This document shows, piece by piece, positions 22,885 through 32,088 of a stretch of DNA of 64,000 bases. The position numbers and the translations under genes are program-made. Positions within the stretch are counted from its first letter, which is position 1. Every line of letters starts with the position of its first letter. The stretch is from Isoetes taiwanensis (lineage: Eukaryota > Streptophyta > Lycopodiopsida > Isoetales > Isoetaceae), in the NCBI GenBank assembly GCA_021234155.1, contig JAJEKV010000084.1, positions 1,754,545 to 1,818,544 of the forward strand, read 5' to 3'. The notes beneath the pieces are model-generated. The model saw only the letters and a list, made by a program, of their open reading frames with translations, searched no databases and had not been told where the DNA came from.

Positions 22885-23205
22885 ATCACATGTAGCAAAT
22901 CAAGTACTCTGTCCTACCACTATAAAGACCCGTGATATGGAAGGATAGGACATGTAGAGAATCAAGTACTCTTTCCTACTTCTATAAAGACATGTGAGAA
23001 TAGAAGTATTACACATGTCGTAATTCATGTATTCTTTCCTACAATGCCTTAGCAAATAAAGTACTCTGTCCTACTACTATAAAGACATGTGAATGGAAGT
23101 ATAGGACATGTAGAGAATCAAATATTCTTTCCTACATCTATAAAGACATGTGACAATAGAATTATTAGACATGTAGAAATTCAAGTACTCTTTCCTACAG
23201 TGGAT
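22885..23205. repeat. ~63-bp tandem repeat, about five copies
   Basis: Units contain TCAAGTACTCTTTCCTAC, then CTATAAAGACATGTGA and a GAC/CACATGTAG end. They start at about 22,893, 22,956, 23,052, 23,115 and 23,177, with one shortened unit at 23,019. The array begins about 100 bp after the minisatellite ends. The repeated CTATAAAG is TATA-like, but nothing shows promoter use. Confidence 0.75.
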
Positions 23206-23393
23206 TGTATTATAAAATGACATGTCACAATAGAAGAAACTACAAAACAACAGTGGATGTTTTAGTCCACTGAAAAAAGAACACCATTATCGAACAAAAC
23301 CATACCTTCACAAATCCACATGTAGGATTCTTTGAAAACAGGACATGTAGACCTACCAAAACTGATGTTTTCAACAGTGGACCAAAAACCGGG

Positions 23394-23872
23394 GTGAGTG
23401 TGGTTTTGAAGCCAGCTGTATTGGCGTTTCTGTCTTACTTGGAGGTTAGAAGGGTACTTATTGAAATGACCCTCCAATATGCTGCTGCGCCTGACACAGA
23501 TCTGAAAGTTGCTTTTGGGAACAATAAACTTGCTGACATTTGTGAAAAAACTCTCAGGCCTGTCTCTTTCAGGCACAATCAAGCTAGCAAGAATAAAATT
23601 TTTACATTTGGTGGACAAGGAAATGCATCAAGCAATGTTACCACTAGTATCTTTTCACCCAAAAGACCCCCAGGGTCACCGTGGACTCAAAATTATGCGA
23701 TTCTAACAGTCAGGTACAAGTTCTGAAACCCTTTAAACCTACTCATGATGGTTCCAATGAGGATGAATACTCTGTCATGAAGGGAGGCAACAAAATTATA
23801 TCTCTTGAAGATAGTGTTCCAGTCAATCTGCAGTACAAAGAGGATTCTAGGTCAGTTCATTATTCTTTATAA
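23394..23872 (+). CDS. Unassigned coding-like region, possible 5' exon(s)
   Basis: Overlapping open frames on the plus strand (110 codons at 23,394-23,726, then 63 codons ending at 23,872) have balanced composition unlike the satellites on the left. The second contains KPTHDGSNEDEYSVMKGG and ends soon after a possible donor (TCTAG|GTCAGT, near 23,850). Together they might be exon sequence of the reverse-transcriptase gene at 32,089, with LINE 2 inserted in the intron. The frames do not join cleanly and I recognise no domain, so this remains a guess. Confidence 0.25.
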
Positions 23873-24118
23873 TTATGATTACGAGTATATTTTCCTTTTT
23901 TTGAATATATTGTTGTATTGTTAACCTCATGAACTGGTTTTATGTATCATTTGATTATTAAGACTGATTGACTGATTTTCCTAAACTGTGACCAATGGTT
24001 TTTATGAAAAGACTCTTCCCTTGGTTAATGATTATTACAAAAAAAGTTTTACATCTCCTTTATCCCATTGATCTCGTTCCCAAGTTTTTTTTGCAAACAT
24101 TTTTGGGTCCTTATTAGT

Positions 24119-24132
24119 AAAAACAAGACAAG
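24119..24132. repeat. Target-site duplication, left copy (LINE 2)
   Basis: AAAAACAAGACAAG is found here and again after the LINE 2 poly-A (ending at 32,016). At least ACAAGACAAG is unambiguous; the A-run merges with the tail. Confidence 0.85.
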
Positions 24133-24415
24133 GGAGGTATTAAAATTTCGTTTAGGATGGAGGTGAAGAAAATGGACGTGCGCCTATTTTCTTGCCTTTT
24201 TTGTCTTTTTCCCATATTTTCTGTTACAAACTCTTTCTTGGTTCAAAATATGGGAAAATTTGAAATTTCTGAGATTTGAGGCAGAATTTTTGTGGATCAA
24301 TCTGCTGCCCTTGTAGAAGGGTAGCTACAGTTGGATTCTTCACATTCTATTCTTCAAATTGACTATCTTTTTACTATACTTATGCAGCAGCATCACCTTT
24401 TCTTTCGTTTGATTC

Positions 24416-24742
24416 ATGGAAACCTCAGTTTTCACAATTATAAGGGAGAAATCTAGAATCTCGTGTGGTTTTTTGAAAGGCTCGACTTCTGATCTTTGGA
24501 ATTCCTTAATCATCCATCAGTTCTTCCCGGATAATTTGTTCAGCTCTGAGTACTCCTTTGTGCCAAGCACTGTTGAATTTGAAGTTCAAATCACAAATTC
24601 GTGGCTAGAGGAATTTCTGGGTTCAAGTGCATTTGGCCCAGCAGGAAAATTTCGAGTTCATTGTGAATGGTTGGACTACATGATCTCTGTTGAAGTTTAT
24701 TCTCCTCAAGATCCTGCTCAATTCGGCGGAATTTCCCCCTAA
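24416..24742 (+). CDS. LINE 2 leader ORF (possible ORF0)
   Basis: ATG-initiated frame of 108 codons in the LINE 2 leader, before ORF1. It encodes a peptide with a tryptophan-containing central part (FEVQITNSWLEEFLG, then FRVHCEWLDYM) and no known domain. It could be a leader-encoded protein or a chance frame in the 5' UTR. It ends 190 bp before the ORF1 start. Comparison with other copies of the family would decide. Confidence 0.3.
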   Translation: METSVFTIIREKSRISCGFLKGSTSDLWNSLIIHQFFPDNLFSSEYSFVPSTVEFEVQITNSWLEEFLGSSAFGPAGKFRVHCEWLDYMISVEVYSPQDPAQFGGISP

Positions 24743-24931
24743 AATTCTTTTGAATTGTATCATGTCTCTTCGGCATTCGGTTATTTCATTGTGTATGGCA
24801 TCCAGATCTCTTTGGGTTAATTATGTTTCATGCTTTTAGTTTCTATCCTCTATTTCCTGTTATCTTTTTCCCCTTTCTAATTGTTAAAAAATTTGCATGA
24901 CCTTTTGTTGTTTCCACCTGAATTTTTCGCA

Positions 24932-27335
24932 ATGGTCTCCAATTTACCAAAAAACCCTAAACATTTAGCTCTTTTGCATGCATTCGCGAACCTTTCCGCC
25001 TCTGATCGATCCTCAGTGCTTCAAAATCTGATTTCCTTTCAGGATCAACCTTCAGACACTATCCTTTTCGGAAACTTTGACAATTTGCTTCCTTCTTCTT
25101 CTTCAATGGATCCAATTTCTCACCGTGTTCCTCATTGGGACAATTTTTCTGCTGATCCTGACCACAGGGGTATCCTTCATCCCATAAATCCTGTTACTCA
25201 AGCCCCTGTTCCTTACGGAGTTGCTAGAGGCCATCAGGAGATCCGCTCAAACGTTGATTTGGATGAAAGGCTCAAGCGCACCACAATTCCTCATCTCAGC
25301 GACCGGAAGATGAACATCTACCATGGTATTTCTTTGAATCTTCCGATTGTCCATTCAAAAATTGATGCTTTATCAAACTCTGCTGTGATTATTAAAGTTC
25401 AAAAATGTGGTATGAAATTAGATAAATTGTGGGCCTTTCTTCTCAGCCTTCATAAAGGTATCCTTATTCAGGCTATATATTGGCTTAATTTTCCCTACAT
25501 TATGCTTGAATGTGGGAATTCTAAATCAGCCAATTTCTTTCTGAATTTTGGCCCTTTAACCTATGAGACCTCTCAATTGACCTTCCTTAAATGGCATCCA
25601 AAGCTTGACATTGATCAAATGAATAACTTATGCATTGCTTCCACGTCTTTATTTGGCCTGAATCCAATCTATTGGGATGAAGATTGCTTTAAACTCCTAT
25701 TTAACTCTATTGGAACTTATATTTCCACTGAATATTCCCCTGCCAAACCCCCCAGGAGCTTTGTTCAGCTTGATCTCTATAAAGATATACCCCTGTCCAT
25801 TCCTTTTACAGATGCTTTTGGCCATGAATCTTTATTAAGTCTTAGATGGTCTGGACTGCCCTCACAATGTCAGAAATGCTCTCATAGGCATTTCTGGTAC
25901 TCGGATTGCAAATTGTTAACAGAGAATCCTCAAGTCAACAGATTTCATCAAGCAGCTCAGGTTCCAGATAAGGATTCCAATCAGCAAGCTCTATGGGACA
26001 ATCAAATGGATCAGTCTGAAAAAAGCATTGCCATAAATGAAAACAGTGATCCCCAGTTTCAAAGGCTGCCAGAAAATGATACATTCAAATGGACAAAAGT
26101 AAATGGAAGCTACAAGAGAATCCAGAAAAACAAGGCTGCACGAGATGAAATGAGAGGCAAAGACAAAGTTCGTGAAGATGAGTTCTCAATTCCTGCAAAA
26201 GCTCGAGCCCTAACAATTGGTGAGCCAAAGCTTCTAGTCAAAGGTATTATGACTGGAAAAGCTTCTCAGGCAACTGATAAGTTAAATTTCACTCTAAGTG
26301 AAATAATTAAAGAGGCCAAAGAGGCCAAAAATCAGGAAAAAGGTCAATGTTCCAACAGTCTTATGGATTATCCTGTCAAAAACAAAAGTAAGAGTGGGTC
26401 ATTAACTACAAAATCTCGGGACAAATCTAAGTTTCAGCTGAATTCCTCTCAGGTGAATTCACATGTTAAAATAGCTGTGTCAGCAAATTTAAATCAGCAA
26501 GACAAAAAATCAGATGAGCCTAAAATGGACACTCATTTGTCCAATATCTCTGATCAAAGTACTACAGATTTGACTCAAGAGTCAGCACAGCAGCAAGTCA
26601 ACTTCAAAGTCAACTGCTCTAATCCTTTCCAGGTATTATCTGACCTTAATGGTAATCTAGATTCTGAATTAAATAAAAGCAAAAAATGTGTTTCCCAGAC
26701 TTGTCCCTCAGCTATCCATCCCTTAGCCACTTCACATCGCCATACTCAATCTGCTGGTGCAAACCTTGAAGAGTTGCCTTCCCTAATTGACCTTGACTCT
26801 CCAGTGGTTGATTACCCTATTAGCCCTCCCAAAATATCAGATAAGTTTGCTGAGCAGATGGCCTCTCTGCAAAATCTCACCTCACAAACTTCACTTCTGG
26901 AAGGATCTGCAATAAATGAGATGGGAAATGATTCTGTACCTGTTCCTGTGTGTTCCTGATTTTGTTCCTGATACCCCTGAAGACACTCAAATTGTGGAGC
27001 TTCAAGAAAAAGAAAGTACCAGGCAAGTTCTTGCTTCTGCCCCTTCAAATTTTAATGTAAGCCCTATTAATATAAATCCTATGTTTCAATTCTTTCCTGG
27101 AGGATGTTTTGATTATAGTGATAATGAAGGTTTTGGGAGTGACAAAGAGAATTGGGGTAAAGAGGAATATTTAAATGAAAATCTTAGCATTGATCCTAAG
27201 CCTGAGAAGAGTCACTCTGTGAAAAAACCTTCTAAAAAGGATGGGGATAAATTAGGATTGGTCCTGTCTGGTCTAAATAAAACTCCTGCTCAAAATACCA
27301 GAAGTAAGAGAAAATCAAGAAAGACTAGATTATAA
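24932..27335 (+). pseudogene. LINE 2 ORF1 (DUF4283-like RNA-binding protein), frameshifted
   Basis: ORF1 of plant L1 elements packages the element's RNA with ORF2 protein. The first in-frame ATG is at 24,932 (the open frame extends 17 codons upstream without ATG). Residues roughly 150-310 match the DUF4283 pattern (AVIIKVQKCGMKLDK, then WHPKLD, then PPRSFVQLDL). Next is a modified zinc knuckle, CQKCSHRHFWYSDC, with spacing C-x2-C-x3-H-x5-C instead of the common C-x2-C-x4-H-x4-C. A long low-complexity polar tail follows. The frame stops at 26,959 inside a small TTCCTG-type duplication. The tail resumes in the next frame (VPDFVPDTPEDTQ...) to 27,335, ending in a basic KRKSRKTRL-type end. A single frameshift therefore breaks it. 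Confidence 0.85.
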
Positions 27336-27363
27336 ATCTTCCTTTTCCATCTTCCTCTTTATA

Positions 27364-30300
27364 ATGAAGATTCTTTCTTGGAACCTTAGAGGTATAAAAG
27401 GTCCTTTGAAAAGAAGAAGGGCTATTGCTCAAATCAGGATGTATAATGCTGATATAATCCTTCTGCAAGAGCTTAAGCTTGCCTCTTTTGAGTGTAGCAA
27501 TTTGGGAGATTGAATCTACCCTTCTTCGTCCTCAATTTGGATTAACTCCTCTGGAGCTAGTGGTGGTTTAGCCATTGTTTGGAAAAAAGACATTAAGCAT
27601 TCCTCCTTTTATAACAGCCCATCTAGAGCTTGGCAGGCCATGATCTGCTCTGTATCAAATTCCAGCTTTGGAATCATCAATATTTATGCTCCTACCTCTC
27701 CAAAAGATAGAGAACCTATCTGGAGTGAAATTAATAGCTGGTTGGAATCTCAAACTATTGACAATTGGATTGTTGCTGGAGATTTCAATAATACCCCCTC
27801 TTGGGATTTTAAGCTGGGAAATAAAATTAATATGTCCACAACTGAAAAAGAGAACTGGGACTTGCTTATCTCTGATAATAATTTGATTCATATTCCCTCT
27901 TCTACTGCTACCTACACTTGGTCTAATAAGCAAAAAGATAGAGCAAGGGTTTACTGTACTCTTGACAGATTTTATGTTTCCAATCCATCTACAGCCTTTT
28001 GGGATAATAGTTATGTAACAAGTGATGAAGGAACCTCTATTTCTGACTACCAGCCTCAGTTCCTTCATACCTCCCATGTCATCAGGATTCAAAGAGAAGG
28101 GAGCACTCCTTATAAATTTAATTCTTCTCTTCTTGAGAATGAAAATTTCTACTCCCAACTCAAAACTTTCTATGATGAGCTTACTAATAGGTTTGCTGAC
28201 AATTCTATGCCTCCTATGAAGCTTTTTTATTCTAAAATCAAGGAAGTCAAAAGATGGATTAAGAACTGGTCAAAGCTTATTAAGGATCAGTGCAGCAAAG
28301 AAAAAAACCAGCTTCTCATGTATATGAAGGAAATTAGATCCTTACTTCAAAATGATCCTTCCAACTCTAACCTTCAAGTAGGGGAAGAAATTCTTGAGAG
28401 AAAAATTAAAAATATTGAGGAGATTGAAGCTAAAGGCTCTGCTATTAGATGCAAGATCAAATATACTAATGATATGGACTCTGGCTCCTCAGGATTCTTT
28501 TTCAGGGTAGCTAAGAGTAGGGTTCTTAGAAACTCTATATTGATGATCAGGATATTAAATATAATTCTCACTCTGACATTGCAAATTTCTTCAAGAGCAG
28601 ATACGTGGACCTTTTTAAAGGCAAACCAATTCCTCCCAATGCGATCTCGGATGCAAATGACTTCTACTCCATAGTCAATAATATTTTACCTGATCCTCTT
28701 GAAACCATGGACGAGTCTCTGACTGCCATTCCTTCTCATAATGAGATTTTTGACACTCTCAAGTCCTTTAGTAATGGTAAATCTCCTGGACCTGATGGTT
28801 TCCCAGCTGAATTTTATATCAAATTCTGGGATATTTTCAGAAATGACTTGATCTCCTTAGTTACTGCCTTCTGGAATTCTAATCATCTTCATCCTTCTAT
28901 TTCCAGTGGCCTGATCTCTTTGGTTCCTAAGGTTGATCACCCCTCAAAGTTTCAAGACTGGAGACCAATCTCTCTCACAAACACTACCTATAAACTTTGT
29001 GCCAAGATCATTGCTCTCAGAATTAAAAGCTTTCTCCAAAGAAATATTAGCCCAAATCAATCTGCTTTTCTTCCAAATAGATATATTTTGGATAATTATG
29101 TGGCTGCTATGGAGGGACTGCATTGGAATAAAATCTCTAATCAAAATTGCATTCTCCTCAAATTGGATTTCAAGAGAGCTTTTGATTCTGTAAGATGGGA
29201 TTTCTTAGATTTTGCTATGTCCAAAATTGGTTTCCCTCCTAAGCTTATTAGTCTTATTCATGGTCTGAATGCTAGATCGAACTCAGCTGTTCTTATCAAT
29301 GGTGTCCCTTCTGGTTTCTTTCCTCTTTCCTGTGGAGTGAGGCAGGGATGTCCTCTTGCTCCTTTCCTATTCTTAGTGGCTGCTGAGCTTCTTACTAAGG
29401 TCATCATGCATTATCAGAATTCTACTCAATTAAAAGGTTTAAAACTTCCAAATTCCAGTGATAGCATTACCACTCTCCAATATGCTGATGACACTTTCTC
29501 CTTTCTTGATGCTGATCTTATGAACATCAATCTTTTTCTCAAGATTTTAGGTCAATTCTCTGCTGCATCTGGTATTCATCTGAACTTGAACAAGAGTATG
29601 ATTATTGGAGATATCAGTACTCCAACTTTAGCTGGGATAAATGTTCTTCCTTCCAATCAGGCAACCAAACTTCTAGGTATGCCTCTTGCTATGGACCATA
29701 GTATCAAAGGCCTTTGGGACCCTATCCTCTTGAGAATAAAAAAGAAACTGAATAATTACAAGAATTATCTTTCTCTTGCAGGCAGAACTATTATTGCTAA
29801 TGCTGTTCTTGCTAGCTCACATGTATACTTCTCAACAGCCTTGGTGGCTCCAAAATGTGTCTATTTGGAGCTTGAGAAAGTCCTTAGGAACTTTATTTGG
29901 AAGGGTAGTCACTTGGTCAACTGGAATTCTATCTGCAAACTGAAATCTTCTGGTGGTTTAGGATGCAAAAATCTCTTCAGACAAGCACAAGCTCTTGCTG
30001 GTAAGTTTATATGGAAATCCATTCATGGAAATCCTTCCCCTGCCTGCAATTTCATCAGATATTGGATTTCTCTGAGTCATCCTTATGGTCATCCCTCCAT
30101 TCAGCACTTGCTCCCTCATTCTGCCTTCAATCAGCTAAGACCAGCCACTAATATCTCCCCTCTTATGTGTAATCTTATCAAGGCTTGGAATGCTATCTCT
30201 CCTAACTTCCAATTTATTGCTAGGAATAAGCTTCATGCTGATACTACAATTTTCTGAAATCCTATTTTAGTTGAGCAGAATTGTCCTGTTCTTGCCATTA

Positions 30301-31160
30301 AGCATCCTAGAATTTATAAGAAGTGGTCTGAGGCTGGATTTTTATATCTTAAAGACTTGATTATTGATGGAAGAGTTATCTCTTGGACTAGACTGAAGGG
30401 TATTATTAGAGGTACATCATCTGATAAGAAAATCTATGCTCTTATCAAACCTTTTCTCACAAACTTATCCCCCAATCCAGATAGAATTGATTGAACCATA
30501 AAGGGAAAAGGAGTTTACAAAGTGAAGAATGTCTATAATGCTATGTCCTCTAACATGGATAATTGCAAAGCTTTGCTCAAATGGTCTATTTCTCATGATC
30601 AGCTTAGGAGTCTTTTTCATAATGTTTGGAATTCTTATTGTCCTCCGAAAATTTCCTATTTTATCTGGCTCCTAGCTAATGGCAGTCTGAATAATCTGGT
30701 CTCTGTTTCCAAAAGAAATCCTAACATCTCAGCAAATTGCCCCTTAAATTGTAACAATCTTGAGGACATATCTCATATTTTCTTTTGTTGCAAGTTGGAT
30801 GATTTTTGGACCTGGATTGCTGCTAAATTTGGTATTGTGACTAATGGAGATCTTCTCTCCCTTATTCAACATAATGATATGTTTACAAATTCAATCATTT
30901 ACATTGCTCTGTGGAATATTTGGAAAGCAAGAAATCGGGTGTTATATGGTCATAAGAATCCTTCTAACTTCTGGATTAAGATGCACTTTCAGTTTGACTT
31001 TGAGACTATTGCAACTACACATAAAAAGAAATTTGGTGCTAACTTTGACAGGAAATGGGAGGTCTTTGGGCAGTTTAGGGGACATTATAGTTTATTTGCT
31101 TCAAACCTTAATGTTGTGGATTCTAACTTGTTTCTCTCTGATGATCCTAGAGTACCTTGA
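27364..31160 (+). pseudogene. LINE 2 ORF2 (APE endonuclease - reverse transcriptase), broken
   Basis: ORF2 nicks DNA and reverse-transcribes the element at the cut. It starts MKILSWNLRGIKGP at 27,364. Endonuclease motifs follow: LLQELK, SGGLAIVW, NIYAP, AGDFN, LDRFYVS. The last motif reads SDYQP where the family has SDHxP, so the catalytic His is Tyr (28,048-28,050). RT: GKSPGPDGFPAEFY, WRPISLTN, LDFKRAFDSV, GVRQGCPLAP, and intact YADD at residues 293-296 of the frame opening at 28,605. The C-terminal part has a CPLNCNNLEDISHIFFCC zinc-binding block near 30,740. Damage: TGA at 27,511, 30,255 and 30,492, plus a frameshift near 28,535. At least the last two TGA codons sit where Trp (TGG) is expected. 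It is inactive, with domains otherwise well preserved. Confidence 0.92.
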
Positions 31161-31236
31161 ATTCTTGCGTGGAGAGGGGAGCAATAAATTCGACAGCAGC
31201 CACTCTCCATTCAGTCAGACTTCACATAACCATATT

Positions 31237-31824
31237 ATGAAGAATGACATTGCTACCACCATGGAATCATTTCTCATGAAAAAAGGGCATATGAGACACC
31301 TGAAAGAAAGTGAAGATTTGTGGGCAAGCATTTTTTGCAGAGAGGTTGTCCAAATCCATTGCCTCTGGATGTTTCTGTCAATCAACAACTTCATTCTTAG
31401 TGAAGCTCAGCTGACTAGGTACAGATCTATGTACTACAACCACAAGCTATTGGCAGATCTTTATGGGTCGCTTCTTTTACTTTTGGAAGGAAGAGACATG
31501 TTCCGTCTATTCTACCATAATAATTGGGCACTCAATCATTATCTTTTTGGATCTACAGATGGATTCAATGCATACTTCAATTCTGTCTTTTCATCTCAAC
31601 CTGATATGTCCTTGCTTTTGGCCTATCCTCCAGGAAACACGCTTTTGCTCTTATTTAATTTAGTGCTGGCTTACCTTTTTGGTGGATTCAATTTTGGCAG
31701 GTTATCAGTTTTCTCTCAAGGTTCACAAATTCTACACTGCATTGTGGAAGTTACAAAATTTTTCTACTCTCCAAGAACGGGAATACTACTGGATCTTCTT
31801 AATTGTAGCTGCTCACCACTCTGA
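31237..31824 (+). CDS. Open frame in LINE 2 3' region (possible ORF3)
   Basis: A 195-codon ATG-initiated frame lies after the ORF2 stop (31,160), in the segment that should be 3' UTR. The same frame is open from 30,844. It encodes a charged N-terminus (MKNDIATTMESFLMKKGHM), a middle with several aromatic residues, and a hydrophobic stretch near LLLLFNLVLAYLFGG that could be one membrane segment. I recognise no family. Plant L1 elements usually have only two ORFs. The frame is long for AT-rich non-coding DNA and is uninterrupted although ORF2 has three stops, so it deserves comparison with sister copies. Chance is still possible. Confidence 0.3.
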   Translation: MKNDIATTMESFLMKKGHMRHLKESEDLWASIFCREVVQIHCLWMFLSINNFILSEAQLTRYRSMYYNHKLLADLYGSLLLLLEGRDMFRLFYHNNWALNHYLFGSTDGFNAYFNSVFSSQPDMSLLLAYPPGNTLLLLFNLVLAYLFGGFNFGRLSVFSQGSQILHCIVEVTKFFYSPRTGILLDLLNCSCSPL

Positions 31825-31975
31825 CTCATCCTTTTGACTGGTTATAAACTTATTTCAATGTCCTGTTGTTATTTGCTGATTCTGATACACATTTTGGTAT
31901 GCTTATTTATAAAGGCATACTATCACATTGTATCTCTGAGATTTTATAATTAATGACAAAACCAACTCTTACTTT

Positions 31976-31976
<1 letters not shown>

Positions 31977-32007
<31 letters not shown>
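31977..32007 (+). other. LINE 2 poly-A tail
   Basis: An uninterrupted run of 31 A directly precedes the right target-site duplication. Its purity supports a fairly young insertion. Confidence 0.9.
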
Positions 32008-32008
<1 letters not shown>

Positions 32009-32016
32009 AAGACAAG
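32007..32016. repeat. Target-site duplication, right copy (LINE 2)
   Basis: ACAAGACAAG matches the end of 24,119-24,132. Removing one copy and the LINE rejoins ...ACAAGACAAG to TCCTTGATTTTC. Confidence 0.85.
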
Positions 32017-32088
32017 TCCTTGATTTTCAAGGTCTTTGTTTCAAGTATTTCTCTCCCATTTAACTGATTTAGAATAACTTTTGTTTAG

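Larger units (their letters stand above)
24133..32007 (+). mobile_element. Near full-length L1-type LINE (LINE 2)
   Basis: A 7.9-kb non-LTR retrotransposon is bounded by a target-site duplication (24,119-24,132; repeat ends 32,016) and ends in a 31-base poly-A (31,977-32,007). In order it has a ~800-bp leader with a 108-codon upstream frame, ORF1 (DUF4283-like plus zinc knuckle), ORF2 (endonuclease, RT, C-terminal zinc-binding region) and an 800-bp 3' region with a further open frame. It belongs to a different LINE family from the copies at 0-7 kb and 48-52 kb. The lesions are few: one frameshift in ORF1, one in ORF2 and three TGA codons. That points to a fairly young but inactive insertion. 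Confidence 0.92.

Noticed and set aside
27655..28158. 167-codon minus-strand frame inside LINE 2 ORF2
   Set aside because: It is antisense to the endonuclease domain, whose motifs are clear on the plus strand.
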